Assembly: GCA_047921455.1 (NCBI GenBank)
Contig: JBLRWC010000002.1
Location: 1-64,000 of the forward strand
Origin: XN24 sp047921455
GTDB taxonomy: Bacteria > Pseudomonadota > Gammaproteobacteria > Steroidobacterales > XN24
DNA length: 64,000 nucleotides
Direction: 5' to 3'
How positions within the stretch are numbered: position 1 is the stretch's first letter; each line of letters opens with the position of its first letter. This document shows, in pieces, positions 43,687 through 53,090 of the stretch. Position numbers and translations under genes: made by a program. Below the pieces are notes generated by a model. That model did no database searches. It was not told the origin of the DNA and saw only the letters and a list, made by a program, of their open reading frames with translations.

Positions 43687-44618
43687 CAGTCTTCCAGCCA
43701 GTCGCGGGGTTTCAGGAAATCGCGGTACAGCGCAGCCTCCGGCGAGCCTTCCTCGGGGCGCCAGTCATAGCGCCAGCGCACCAGCGGGGGGAGCGACATC
43801 AGGATGGATTCGATCCGCCCGCCCGATTGCAACCCGAACAGCGTGCCACGATCGTAAACGAGGTTGAATTCCACATACCGGCCGCGACGGTACAGCTGGA
43901 AATCGCGCTCGCGTTCGCCCCACGGCGTGTGGCGTCGACGCGTCGCAATCAGCGTGTAGGCGGGCAGGAAATGCGCCGCGATGGCGCGCGAAAACTCGAA
44001 ACAGCGCTCGAAGCCCCATTCGTTCAGGTCATCGTAGAACAAGCCGCCCACGCCGCGCGGTTCGTCGCGATGCTTGAGGTGGAAGTAGTCGTCCGCCCAG
44101 CGCTTGTAGGTTGGATAGACATCTTCGCCGAAGGGTTGGCAGGCCGCACGCGACAGGCGGTGCCAATGCTGGACGTCCTCGAGATAGGGGTAATAGGGGG
44201 TCAGGTCGAAGCCGCCCCCGAACCACCACACGGGCGTCTCGCCGGGTTTTTCGGCGACGAAGAAGCGCCAGTTGCCGTGCGTGGTCGGCACGTAGGGATT
44301 GCGCGGGTGCAACACCATGGAAACGCCGGTCGCGCGAAAGCTGCGGCCGGCCAGCTCTGGTCGGCGTGCGGTCGCGGAGGGAGGCAGCGCCGCGCCGTGG
44401 ACCGCGGAGAAGTTGATGCCGCCCTTTTCGAACAGTGCACCATCCTCGATGACCCGGCTATCGCCGCCGCCGCCTTCGGGGCGCTCCCAGCTGTCGTGGC
44501 GGAAGCGGGTACCGCCATCGAGCGTTTCGAGTTCCCCGGTCAGGTGGTCGTGGAGTGACCTGAGCCAGTCTTCCACGGCCTCGATTTCTTTCTTTCCAAC
44601 GGGGTGCTGCATGGCCAT
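43686..44618 (-). CDS. hemF: Oxygen-dependent coproporphyrinogen III oxidase
   Basis: A 310-aa enzyme that decarboxylates coproporphyrinogen III using oxygen in heme synthesis. SMVLHPRNPYVPTTH, WWFGGGFDLTPYY, HRDEPRGVGGLFYDD and RRRHTPWGERERDFQLYRRG are signature blocks, and length is typical. It starts 2 nt after the topA stop, so it is read in a topA-hemF-VOC unit. Oxygen dependence fits an organism that lives at least partly aerobically. Confidence 0.96.
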   Translation of the reverse strand: MAMQHPVGKKEIEAVEDWLRSLHDHLTGELETLDGGTRFRHDSWERPEGGGGDSRVIEDGALFEKGGINFSAVHGAALPPSATARRPELAGRSFRATGVSMVLHPRNPYVPTTHGNWRFFVAEKPGETPVWWFGGGFDLTPYYPYLEDVQHWHRLSRAACQPFGEDVYPTYKRWADDYFHLKHRDEPRGVGGLFYDDLNEWGFERCFEFSRAIAAHFLPAYTLIATRRRHTPWGERERDFQLYRRGRYVEFNLVYDRGTLFGLQSGGRIESILMSLPPLVRWRYDWRPEEGSPEAALYRDFLKPRDWLED

Positions 44619-44620
44619 GT

Positions 44621-47188
44621 TCAGCGCCCGACGTCTCCCGCACCGCCCTCGACAGCGGGCTGCTGCACGTCTTTCGACGTCGCGGCGGGTTTCTTGCGCG
44701 TGGTTTTTTTCTTGGCGGCCGGCTTCCCGGCAGCGGCCGTTTTCCTGGCTGCTGCTTTTTTGGCGGGCGTCTTCTTGGCGGGCGCTTTTTTCCGGGCCGA
44801 AGCCTTCTTTTTCACGGCTTTCTTCTTGGCTACCGGCTTCTTCGCAGCCACCTTCTTTGTTGCAGCTTTCTTTTTGCGGGCGCCCTTCTTGGCCGGCGCC
44901 TCGTCGAGCAGCTTCATCACCTCCTCGAGGGTGACTTGCTCGGGGTCCTGGCCCTTGGGGATACTTGCACGCCGGCCGGCGTCGGTGGCATAGGGGCCGA
45001 AGCGTCCCTTGAGGATACGGATGCCGTGCTCCGGGAATTCCCGGATGGTGCGCTTGAGCTCCAGCTCTTCTTTTTCACGGACGATCTCGAGGGCGCGTTC
45101 CAGGCCGACGGTGTAGGGATCGTCGTCCTTCTTGAGCGAGGCATACTTGGCGCCGTATTTCACGAACGGGCCAAAGCGGCCGATGTTGACCAGCACCGGC
45201 AAACCCTCGGGCGTTTCGCCGAGCTCGCGCGGCAGCTTGAACAACTCCATCGCTTCCTCGAGCGTGATGTTTTGCATGCTCTTGCTGCGGGGAATACCGG
45301 CGAAACGCGGTTTGTCCTCGTCTTCGGCCGTGCCGATCTGCACGTACGGACCGAAACGGCCAATCTTGACGAGCACCGGCTTGCCGCTTGCCGGGTCCTT
45401 GCCAAGTTCGCGGTTCGGCATGACGTCACGCCGACTGACCGACGCCTCTTTTTCCTTGATCAGTTCATCGAAGGGCGTCCAGAAACGATCCAGCAGTTCG
45501 CGCCAACCCTGCTCGCCGCGCGCCACGGCGTCGAGCCGGTCTTCCATGCGCGCCGTGAAATCGTAGTCCACGTAACGCGTGAAATGATTGCCGAGGAAGT
45601 TGCTGACGATGCGGCCGACGTCCGTGGGAATAAATCGCTTGCGATCGAGTTCGACATATTCGCGATCGACCAGCGTGGAGATGATCGTCGCATAGGTCGA
45701 GGGCCGGCCGATGCCGAATTCTTCGAGCGTCTTGACCAGGCTGGCTTCGCTGAAACGGGGCGGCGGCTTGGTGAAATGCTGTTCCGCGTCCAGCTTGTTG
45801 AGGGGAATCAGCTCGCCCTCCTCGACTTGCGGCAAGCGCCGGTCTTTCTCGTCCTCGACATCGTCGCGGCCTTCCTGGTACACGGCAATGTAACCGGGTT
45901 CCACCAGGATGGATCCGGATGCGCGGAACCGGTGCCCGGCGTCGGGCGCCATGGACGGCACGAGGTCGAGCGACACGGTATCGAACACCGCGCTCGCCAT
46001 CTGGCTGGCGACGGTGCGTTTCCAGATGAGTTCGTAGAGCCGCTGCTGGTCGCGATCGAGTCGCCCGGCCAGGCTGTCGGGATGCCAGGCGGCCGACGTC
46101 GGCCGGATCGCTTCATGCGCTTCCTGGGCGTTTTTGGCCTTGGTGCGGTAAAAGCGCGGCTTTTCCGGCAGCGCCTTGGCGCCAAACCGCTGGCCGATCG
46201 TGGTCCGGATCTCGTTGAGCGCGTCGCCCGCCAGCGATACCGAGTCGGTTCGCATATAGGTGATCAGGCCGGTGGCGCCCTCGCCGAAATCAACGCCTTC
46301 ATAGAGGCGCTGGGCGGTGCGCATCGTCTTCTGGGCGGTGAAGCCAAGCTTGCGGGCGGCTTCCTGCTGCAGCGTCGAGGTGGTGAACGGCGGCGCCGGG
46401 TTCTGGCGGCGCTGGCGCCGCTCGACTGACGTCACCTTCAGCTTGCCGGCCGCGCCCTCGCGCAGCGTTTGCTCGGCCTCGCGGGCCGCGCCCTCGTCGC
46501 CGATGAAGAACTTTTCGAGCTTGTCATCGATTTTCTGACCGCCGTATTCGGCCAGCCGCGCGGGGAACGACTGGCCGGCTTTCTCGAGCTCGGCCTCCAG
46601 GGTCCAGTATTCCACCGGCTTGAAAGCCTCGATCTCTGCCTCGCGCTCGACGATCAGGCGCAGGGCCGGCGTCTGGACGCGTCCCGCGGACAGTCCAGGA
46701 CGAATTTTTTTCCACAACAGCGGCGAGAGGTTGAAGCCGACCAGGTGGTCGAGCGCCCGGCGCGCCTGTTGCGCATCGACCAGGTCCGCAGAGACATCGC
46801 GCGGGTGCTGCAGCGCTTCTTGCACTGCGCGCTTGGTGATTTCGTGGAACACGATGCGGTACACGGGGCGCTCGTCAAGCAGGCCGCGTTCGCGCAGCGC
46901 CTCGCAGACGTGCCAGCTGATCGCCTCGCCTTCGCGGTCCGGGTCAGTGGCCAGGTAGAGCGCTTCGGAGTTGCGCATCGCCTTGGCGATGGCGTCCATG
47001 TGGCGGCGATTGCGCTCTATTTCCTGGTATTTCATGGTGAACCCGGCTTCCGGGTCCACGGCGCCTTCCTTGGCGACCAGGTCGCGGACATGGCCGTAGG
47101 AAGCGAGCACCTTGAAGTCGCCGCCGAGATATTTCTCGATGGTCTTGGCCTTCGCCGGCGATTCCACAATTACAAGGTTCTTGCTCAT
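44621..47188 (-). CDS. topA: DNA topoisomerase I with lysine-rich C-terminal tail
   Basis: An 855-aa type IA topoisomerase that relaxes negative supercoils. TOPRIM motifs VESPAKAKTIEKYL at the start and TDPDREGEAISWH near residue 112 are present. The active-site Tyr lies in GLITYMRTDSVSL near 310. After the core come three TopA_C-type repeats (VKIGRFGPYVQIG, NIGRFGPFVKYG, LKGRFGPYATDA) in place of C4 zinc fingers. The last 80 residues are an H1-like Lys/Ala-rich tail (AKKTPAKKAAARKTAAAGK). GTCA-type spacing and a terminator upstream separate it from dprA-smg. Confidence 0.96.
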   Translation of the reverse strand: MSKNLVIVESPAKAKTIEKYLGGDFKVLASYGHVRDLVAKEGAVDPEAGFTMKYQEIERNRRHMDAIAKAMRNSEALYLATDPDREGEAISWHVCEALRERGLLDERPVYRIVFHEITKRAVQEALQHPRDVSADLVDAQQARRALDHLVGFNLSPLLWKKIRPGLSAGRVQTPALRLIVEREAEIEAFKPVEYWTLEAELEKAGQSFPARLAEYGGQKIDDKLEKFFIGDEGAAREAEQTLREGAAGKLKVTSVERRQRRQNPAPPFTTSTLQQEAARKLGFTAQKTMRTAQRLYEGVDFGEGATGLITYMRTDSVSLAGDALNEIRTTIGQRFGAKALPEKPRFYRTKAKNAQEAHEAIRPTSAAWHPDSLAGRLDRDQQRLYELIWKRTVASQMASAVFDTVSLDLVPSMAPDAGHRFRASGSILVEPGYIAVYQEGRDDVEDEKDRRLPQVEEGELIPLNKLDAEQHFTKPPPRFSEASLVKTLEEFGIGRPSTYATIISTLVDREYVELDRKRFIPTDVGRIVSNFLGNHFTRYVDYDFTARMEDRLDAVARGEQGWRELLDRFWTPFDELIKEKEASVSRRDVMPNRELGKDPASGKPVLVKIGRFGPYVQIGTAEDEDKPRFAGIPRSKSMQNITLEEAMELFKLPRELGETPEGLPVLVNIGRFGPFVKYGAKYASLKKDDDPYTVGLERALEIVREKEELELKRTIREFPEHGIRILKGRFGPYATDAGRRASIPKGQDPEQVTLEEVMKLLDEAPAKKGARKKKAATKKVAAKKPVAKKKAVKKKASARKKAPAKKTPAKKAAARKTAAAGKPAAKKKTTRKKPAATSKDVQQPAVEGGAGDVGR

Positions 47189-47212
47189 GACAACTTTTTA
47201 GTCCACTGGTCG

Positions 47213-47243
47213 AAAAAACGGGCCGTGGCTTACGCCACGGCCC
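47213..47243 (-). terminator. Rho-independent terminator after smg
   Basis: GGGCCGTGGC (47220-47229) pairs perfectly with GCCACGGCCC (47234-47243) around a 4-nt loop. On the minus strand it is followed by TTTTTT (47213-47218). It ends the dprA-smg transcript before topA. Confidence 0.9.
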
Positions 47244-47282
47244 TTGTGACTGTCTGCCCGGGCCGCGTGGTCGGGCTGGCGC

Positions 47283-47756
47283 CTAGTGCGCCCAGGCCCG
47301 GTCCTCGAATACGAGATCTTCCATGCGGGCGTAGGCAGTTTCCTCGCCGGGCTGGCTGAACAACACCATCAGCACGACCCACTTGATGTCGTCGACATCG
47401 ATTTCTTCGCAATCCAGCGCCATCAGCCGGTCGATGACCAGTTCACGCTGGTGGGGCGAGAGGATGCCAATCTGCTCGAGGTACATCATGTACCCGCGGC
47501 CCTGGGAATCCATGCGGATGCACTCGTCGCGACCGTAGATGCGGATGGCGCGCTCGGTCGGCGGTTCACCGCCCTCGTCGGCGCGGCGCACCGCGAGGCC
47601 ATCCAGCCACTCCAGCGCCCGATCGATCTCGCGATCGCGGAAGCCGGCGCGCTCGAGCTCGTCGCGCAGCCCGGCCTGGTTCGGTTCCGGCGGCACGCCA
47701 TCGTCACCTGCTGTTTCAAACAGGTACATCAGCACGTCGAGCACATTCTCCGTCAT
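47283..47756 (-). CDS. smg: Smg/DUF494 family protein
   Basis: A 157-aa protein of the Smg family, which is conserved next to dprA in gammaproteobacteria but has no firm function. It opens TENVLDVLMYLFETA, with GYMMYLEQIGILSPHQRELVIDRLMAL and VDDIKWVVLMVLF in the second half, all family-typical. ATG 47756 lies 1 nt after the dprA stop and begins at the conserved N-terminus; the frame extends 23 codons upstream inside dprA. Confidence 0.92.
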   Translation of the reverse strand: MTENVLDVLMYLFETAGDDGVPPEPNQAGLRDELERAGFRDREIDRALEWLDGLAVRRADEGGEPPTERAIRIYGRDECIRMDSQGRGYMMYLEQIGILSPHQRELVIDRLMALDCEEIDVDDIKWVVLMVLFSQPGEETAYARMEDLVFEDRAWAH

Positions 47757-47757
47757 T

Positions 47758-48870
47758 TCACGACCTCGTCGATTTCCGGACAAAACGTCCGCCCGGCAGG
47801 GACTCCACGACTCCCTGGAGTTCAAGCATCAGCATCATCGAGGAAACCTCCGCAGCCGTCAAACCGGTGCGGACCGCCAGCCCGTCGACCCCGCAGGGGT
47901 CGTGCGCGAGGGCGTCGAGCAGCCTGCGGCAGTCGTCATCGGCTTCCAGCGCAACCGCCGCCGGGTCGGTCACGGCGGTTTTCGTTCCCATGGAGACCCC
48001 CGCGAGCGGCCCGATCTCCGCGAAAATGTCGTGCGCGGTTTCGACCAGCGCCGCGCCCTGGCGGATCAGCGCATGGCAGCCGCGCGCCAGCGGATTGTGG
48101 ATACTGCCGGGAATGGCGAAGACCTCGCGCCCCTGGTCGCCGGCCAGCCGGGCGGTGATGAGCGAACCGCTGCGTTGCGCGGCCTCGACCACCAGCACGC
48201 CGAGCGACAGGCCGCTGATGATGCGGTTGCGGCGGGGAAAGTTCTCCTTGATTGGCCGGGTGCCCGGCAAATACTCGGACACGATCAGGCCTGTCGCCGC
48301 GATGCGCTTGGCCAGGCCGGCGTTCCCGGCCGGGTAAATCCGGTCCGGTCCGCAGCCCAGCACGGCGGTGGTCGGCGCACCGGCCGCGAGTGCGCCGCGG
48401 TGCGCCGCCGCGTCGATGCCGGCGGCCAGCCCGCTGCAGATCACCAGGCCGCACTCGGCAAGGTATTTTGCGAAGGCATGTGCATTCTCGGCGCCCTGCG
48501 GTGTCGGATTGCGGCTGCCGACGATAGCGAAATGCGGCTCGCCGAGCAGCGCGCGCTTGCCGCGCAGAAACAGCGCGACCGGGGCGCCGCTGGCGAGTTT
48601 CAGCAGCGGCGGGTAGTCCGGGTCGGCGAACGTCAGCAGGTCGTGGTCGGGCTCGGCCAGCCAGTCGAGCGCTGCCGGCAGCCATGGCGGCGCGGGGCCC
48701 GTGAGGATGCGGGCCGCCTCCTCGGGAATGCCCGCCGCCGTCAATGCGCCGCGGCCGGCGTCGATCAGCCCCGCCAGGCCATCTGCATGGTCCGCCACGG
48801 CGCACACCGCCTCGTGCGGCACGCGGGGCGCCAGCGACAGGCGTAGCCAGGCGGCCGCCGCTTCATTCAT
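47758..48870 (-). CDS. dprA: DNA-processing protein DprA
   Basis: A 370-aa protein that binds single-stranded DNA and loads RecA during natural transformation. The Rossmann-like domain shows FAIVGSRNPTPQGAENAHAF, SGLAAGIDAAAHRGAL, TTAVLGCGPDRIYPAGN and FPRRNRIISGLS. A C-terminal winged-helix-like domain (VDGLAVRTGLTAAEVSSMML) is present. I chose ATG 48870 because GGAG lies 9 nt upstream; ATG 48885 adds five residues without a good site. Confidence 0.95.
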   Translation of the reverse strand: MNEAAAAWLRLSLAPRVPHEAVCAVADHADGLAGLIDAGRGALTAAGIPEEAARILTGPAPPWLPAALDWLAEPDHDLLTFADPDYPPLLKLASGAPVALFLRGKRALLGEPHFAIVGSRNPTPQGAENAHAFAKYLAECGLVICSGLAAGIDAAAHRGALAAGAPTTAVLGCGPDRIYPAGNAGLAKRIAATGLIVSEYLPGTRPIKENFPRRNRIISGLSLGVLVVEAAQRSGSLITARLAGDQGREVFAIPGSIHNPLARGCHALIRQGAALVETAHDIFAEIGPLAGVSMGTKTAVTDPAAVALEADDDCRRLLDALAHDPCGVDGLAVRTGLTAAEVSSMMLMLELQGVVESLPGGRFVRKSTRS

Positions 48871-48901
48871 AGCGAGCTTCTCCATGGCGGACCCCGCAAA
48901 G

Positions 48902-48929
48902 CACGACGCCGGCGTGGGCCGGCGTCGTG
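48902..48929 (-). terminator. Hairpin between the LysM gene and dprA
   Basis: CACGACGCCGGC (48902-48913) pairs perfectly with GCCGGCGTCGTG (48918-48929) around GTGG. It follows the LysM gene on the minus strand. Only a short T-run follows, so dprA may receive read-through. Confidence 0.65.
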
Positions 48930-48957
48930 GGTCGGATTCGGATACAGACTCACGCCG

Positions 48958-50103
48958 TCAGGGATTGCGCACCCTGTCCAGCACGCGAATTTCATTCGAC
49001 GCCTGCATGATCAGGCCATAACTGAGATCTTCAAAGCTGCGGAAAATCATTAAATAGCCCGCATATTCGTCCGGCAGCTGCACACGCCCGCCACCGAAAC
49101 GGTCGCGTACCCGCTCACCAGCCTGGTGCACGGCGAGCACGTGGCCGGGTTCGAGGCCGTGCCGCGCGCCGCGGTTGAGCGTCACGATCTGGAACGCGCC
49201 GGCCCGCAAGACGCCGTCATGCACATGAATGATGCGACCCTCCACGTCCGTGGCCGGCGGCCGCGGCGTGAAACGCAACGGGAAATCAGTTTCTACCGGC
49301 AGGAGCTTGTCGCCGTCCAGCGCCTCGCGCGAGGTGCTGACGAGGTACATGGTCGCCGGATCGCCCGTGCGGATAATCTGGCCCTCACCGACATAAACGC
49401 CCTCATAGCCCAGCAGGCGGTTGTTGTCCGGATCGCGCAGCGGCTCGCCGACATGCACGACGCTGAGGTTGTCGTCGATCGAAAAATCCGCGCCCCGAAC
49501 ATAGACTTCACTCTGCGCGCCATGCAGGCGATGGCCCGAGCGACTGGCCAGGATGTAGGGCGCCCGGTCGACGGTCCTGCGATCCAGCACCGAGGGACGG
49601 CTCAAAAAGGCGGCAATGCGATCGTAGGGAATCGTGAAGATGGCGTCTTCGAGCGCCTCGACGCGCACCGTGGGCTCGAGTCGCTCGGTCCGGTCGGCGG
49701 CGGTCACGCCGCGTTCGAGCATGATGCGCGGCCGGCCGTTCATATAGACCAGGGTCAGCACGTCGCCAGGAAAAATAAGGTGGGGGTTCCTTACCTGCGG
49801 GTTCGCGTACCAGATTTCCGGCCAAAACCACGGGTCCCGCAGGAACATGGCGGAGATATCCCAGAGCGTGTCGCCCTTCTGGACGACGTAGCGGTCGGGA
49901 TGGCGCGGATGCAACCGGACGGGCGCGGCTGGCGTGGCGGCCGGCGCGGGTGGCGGGCTGGCTGCCGGCTGTGCAACAGGTGCCGGGGCGGGCGCGGCTG
50001 GCGGCGGCGCCTCGGGCGTGCTTGCACAGCCTGCCACGAGCAACGTGGCAGCGAAGGCGCTCAGGAGACGTGATCGGGTCGGGCGATAGATCGGCTTGGA
50101 CAT
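48958..50103 (-). CDS. LysM-domain lipoprotein
   Basis: A 381-aa envelope protein with a lipoprotein signal (LLSAFAATLLVAGC), a Pro/Ala-rich linker at about residues 28-65, and one LysM domain (RYVVQKGDTLWDISAMFLRD ... NPHLIFPGDVLTL) near 73-125. The C-terminal 250 residues are strand-rich and conserved in gammaproteobacterial genes located opposite def. It should bind peptidoglycan. It is divergent from def, a standard arrangement. Confidence 0.9.
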   Translation of the reverse strand: MSKPIYRPTRSRLLSAFAATLLVAGCASTPEAPPPAAPAPAPVAQPAASPPPAPAATPAAPVRLHPRHPDRYVVQKGDTLWDISAMFLRDPWFWPEIWYANPQVRNPHLIFPGDVLTLVYMNGRPRIMLERGVTAADRTERLEPTVRVEALEDAIFTIPYDRIAAFLSRPSVLDRRTVDRAPYILASRSGHRLHGAQSEVYVRGADFSIDDNLSVVHVGEPLRDPDNNRLLGYEGVYVGEGQIIRTGDPATMYLVSTSREALDGDKLLPVETDFPLRFTPRPPATDVEGRIIHVHDGVLRAGAFQIVTLNRGARHGLEPGHVLAVHQAGERVRDRFGGGRVQLPDEYAGYLMIFRSFEDLSYGLIMQASNEIRVLDRVRNP

Positions 50104-50132
50104 GGCTGGGCTGACTCCATGCTGTCCGTTAA

Positions 50133-50163
50133 TTGAGAGGAAGCCGCTTGGGCTTGGTATAAT
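50133..50163 (+). promoter_or_regulatory. Probable promoter of def-fmt-rsmB
   Basis: TATAAT (50158-50163) is a consensus -10, with TTGAGA (50133-50138) 19 bp upstream as a -35. It lies in the divergent region between the LysM gene and def, about 140 bp before the def start. Confidence 0.5.
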
Positions 50164-50305
50164 CTGCCAAGCTGTGGCTGTTTTCGCCCGGGCGTGCATC
50201 CTTGAGACGCCGTTGCGTCAGCCGGAAGTTAGCACGACGGGCTTGATTTGTCATACTGTTAGCCGCACTTTGTGGGGTATTACACGAGGAATTGGAACGG
50301 CTGTC

Positions 50306-50833
50306 ATGGCAATCCTGAACATTCTTGAGTATCCGGACCCGCGACTCCGCACCAAGGCGGAGCCGGTGGCCGTCGTGGACGGTGAACTGCGGCAGCTGGC
50401 CGCCGATATGCTCGAGACCATGTATGCGGCCCCGGGAATCGGCCTTGCGGCAACGCAGGTCAATGTCCATCGTCGCATGCTGGTTGCTGATACCTCGGAT
50501 AAACAGGACACACCGCACGTTTTTATCAATCCGGAGATTCTCGAGCGCCGCGGCACCGAGGTCATGGAAGAGGGTTGTCTCTCCGTGCCGGGTTTCTACG
50601 AAGAGGTGACCCGCTCCGACTGGATTCGCGTACGCGCGCTGGGGTTGGACGGCGAACCGTTCGAAATGGAGCTCGACGGCCTGCTTGCGGTGTGCGTCCA
50701 GCACGAGATGGATCACCTGGAAGGCAAGTTGTTCGTCGACTACCTGTCCGACCTGAAGCGGCAGCGTATCCGCAAGCGCCTCGAGAAAGAGCGCAAGCAG
50801 AAAGAACCCGACGCCAACGTCCGCGCGCTGTAG
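50306..50833 (+). CDS. def: Peptide deformylase
   Basis: A 175-aa metal enzyme that removes formyl groups from new proteins. Motif 1 GIGLAATQV, motif 2 EEGCLSVPG (metal Cys) and motif 3 QHEMDHLEGKLF (two metal His and catalytic Glu) are all present. ATG 50306 starts the conserved AILNILEYPDPRLR. It forms an operon with fmt 10 bp later. Confidence 0.96.
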   Translation: MAILNILEYPDPRLRTKAEPVAVVDGELRQLAADMLETMYAAPGIGLAATQVNVHRRMLVADTSDKQDTPHVFINPEILERRGTEVMEEGCLSVPGFYEEVTRSDWIRVRALGLDGEPFEMELDGLLAVCVQHEMDHLEGKLFVDYLSDLKRQRIRKRLEKERKQKEPDANVRAL

Positions 50834-50843
50834 GCTGATCACT

Positions 50844-51770
50844 GTGCCCCGCCTCATGTTTGCGGGTAGTTCCGAGTTCGCTGTGCCTTCGCTCGCCGCG
50901 CTGGTAGCGGATGGCTGGGACCTCGTCGGCGTGCTGACCCAGCCCGATCGGCCGGCTGGCCGCCGGCGCCGGCTGACCCCGACGCCGGTTCGCGCCTTCG
51001 CGCTGGAGCGCTTCCTGCCGGTGCAGACCCCGGCCAGCCTGCGGACGCCGGCGGCCGTGGCGGCGCTGGCCGCGTTGCGTCCGGAGGTCCTGGTGGTGGT
51101 GGACTACGGCCTGCTGTTGCCCCCCGAGGTGCTCGCCCTGCCGCCGTCCGGGTGTATCAACGGGCATGCGTCGCTGCTGCCGCGGTGGCGCGGTGCCGCA
51201 CCGATCCAGCATGCCATCCTGGCCGGCGACGAGCTGACTGGCGTGTCAATAATGCTGATGGACGAAGGCCTCGACACAGGGCCTGTATACAAAATGCAAG
51301 CTACGGAAATAGGCGCGAGCGAGACGGCCGGGGAACTGCGCGCCCGTCTTGCAGTGCAATGCGCGGAACTCCTGCGCGCCACCTTGCCCGAGATCCTTGC
51401 CGGGCGGCTCGAGCCGCGGCCGCAGGATCATTCCCGGGCCACGTACGCCCGCAAGCTGGATTCGGCCGGCGCGGCGCTGGACTGGAGCGGCCACGCCACG
51501 ACACTGGCGCGCCAGGTGCGGGCCAATGCGCCGAAACCCGGCGCCTGGACGAGTTGGCAGGGAGAACGCCTGAAGCTGCATCGGGCCATGCCACTGGCGG
51601 AGCGCGAAGGACCGCCGGGTTTCGTCTGGCGCAGCACCGCCGAGGGTATCGACGTCGCCGCCGGGCAAGGGTCCGTGCGGGTGCTGGAACTGCAACCGCC
51701 GGGAGGGAGACTCATGAGCGCACGCGATTTCCTGAATGGCCGCACTGTGCTCGGCGCGCGGTTCGGTTGA
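50844..51770 (+). CDS. fmt: Methionyl-tRNA formyltransferase
   Basis: A 308-aa enzyme that formylates initiator Met-tRNA. It opens RLMFAGSSEFAVPSLAAL, with the folate-site GHASLLPRWRGAAPI and MDEGLDTGPVY. The usual NVHASL reads INGHASL here, with the catalytic Asn and His kept. The start is GTG, and the stop overlaps rsmB (TGATG). Confidence 0.95.
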   Translation: MPRLMFAGSSEFAVPSLAALVADGWDLVGVLTQPDRPAGRRRRLTPTPVRAFALERFLPVQTPASLRTPAAVAALAALRPEVLVVVDYGLLLPPEVLALPPSGCINGHASLLPRWRGAAPIQHAILAGDELTGVSIMLMDEGLDTGPVYKMQATEIGASETAGELRARLAVQCAELLRATLPEILAGRLEPRPQDHSRATYARKLDSAGAALDWSGHATTLARQVRANAPKPGAWTSWQGERLKLHRAMPLAEREGPPGFVWRSTAEGIDVAAGQGSVRVLELQPPGGRLMSARDFLNGRTVLGARFG

Positions 51771-53080
51771 TGAGCTCGGGCAGCGAACCCCGGGCCGCGG
51801 CCGGCCGTATCGTCGCCGCCGTCGCGCGTCGCGGCCGTTCGCTCGATGACGCACTGGCCCAGGGTTTCTCGGGGCTGGCCGACGCCGATCGTGGCCTGGT
51901 GGCTCGCCTGGCGTATGGCACGCTGCGCGCTTACCCGCGGCTGGATCGCTGGGTCGACCTGTTGCTGGCGCGGCCGCTGCCGGTGCGTGATATCGAGGTG
52001 CATGACCTGCTCGCGGTGGGCATTTATCAACTCGAGGCGACCCGCGTTCCCGATCACGCCGCCGTAGCGGCCACCGTCGAAGCGGTGCGGCAACTCGGCC
52101 GCCACCAGTATGCAGGCCTGGTGAATGCCTGCTTGCGGCGCTGGTTGCGTGAGCGCGACGCCCTCAAGCTACGCGTGGCAAGGCTGCCGGAGGTCATTCA
52201 CGCACATCCCCGCTGGTGGCTCGATGCGCTGGCGAGCGACTGGCCGAAGGATTGGGAGGCCATAGTCGCTGCCGCTAACGAGCAAGCGCCCATGTGGGTG
52301 CGAGTCAATCGCCTGCGTGGGACGCGCGATGCCTGGCTGGAGCGCCTGGCGGCCACGGGCCGGTCGGCTACGTCGTGGGATCCGGCGCCGGCGGCACTGC
52401 GTCTCGCGGAGCCGGTAGAGGTGAACGCACTGCCCGGCTTTGCGGACGGCGAGGTGTCTGTGCAGGACGCTGCCGCGCAACTCGCGGCGGGTTTGCTGGC
52501 ACCGCAGCCCGGAATGCGTGTGCTGGACGCCTGCGCCGCGCCGGGCGGCAAGACCGGTCACCTGCTGGAGTACTGTCCGGATATCGAGCTGACGGCGCTG
52601 GATGTAGCGCCGGCGCGCCTGGCGCGGATTCGCGAGAATCTCGACCGGCTTGGCTTGTCAGCAGAGGTGCTGGCGGGCGACGCGCGCGACCCGGCGGGGT
52701 GGTGGGACGGCAAGCCCTACGATCGTATCCTGCTCGACGCGCCCTGCACCGGCAGCGGCGTCGTGCGCCGGCACCCGGATATCAAGCTGTTGCGCCGCAG
52801 CGAAGACGCGGCGGCCATGGCGGTCCGCCAGCAGGCGTTACTGGCATCACTGTGGGGCCTGCTGGCGCCCGGCGGACGGTTGCTGTACGCGACCTGCTCG
52901 GTCTTCCGCACTGAAAACGCTGCGCTCGTGGGGGACTTCCTGGCGCGCGAGCCAGGCGCACGGGCGGTAGACCTGGGCGAGCCGGGCTGGGGCCGGCGCG
53001 CGGGTCCGGGACGCCAGATTTTGCCCGGTGAGGCAGAGGCTGACGGCTTTTATTATGCTTGCCTGGTACGGCCGGCCTAG
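51770..53080 (+). CDS. rsmB: 16S rRNA m5C967 methyltransferase
   Basis: A 436-aa enzyme that methylates cytosine 967 of 16S rRNA. An NusB-like RNA-binding N-terminus (AAAGRIVAAVARRG ... VPDHAAVAATVEAVR) precedes the SAM domain, which has DACAAPGGKTGHLLE, DAPCTGSG (first catalytic Cys) and YATCSVFRTEN (second Cys). ATG 51770 overlaps the fmt stop by one base. Confidence 0.95.
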   Translation: MSSGSEPRAAAGRIVAAVARRGRSLDDALAQGFSGLADADRGLVARLAYGTLRAYPRLDRWVDLLLARPLPVRDIEVHDLLAVGIYQLEATRVPDHAAVAATVEAVRQLGRHQYAGLVNACLRRWLRERDALKLRVARLPEVIHAHPRWWLDALASDWPKDWEAIVAAANEQAPMWVRVNRLRGTRDAWLERLAATGRSATSWDPAPAALRLAEPVEVNALPGFADGEVSVQDAAAQLAAGLLAPQPGMRVLDACAAPGGKTGHLLEYCPDIELTALDVAPARLARIRENLDRLGLSAEVLAGDARDPAGWWDGKPYDRILLDAPCTGSGVVRRHPDIKLLRRSEDAAAMAVRQQALLASLWGLLAPGGRLLYATCSVFRTENAALVGDFLAREPGARAVDLGEPGWGRRAGPGRQILPGEAEADGFYYACLVRPA

Positions 53081-53090
53081 GCGAGGAACG

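Noticed and set aside
44936..46429. 497-codon plus-strand frame opposite topA
   Set aside because: Antisense shadow; topA is complete on the other strand.
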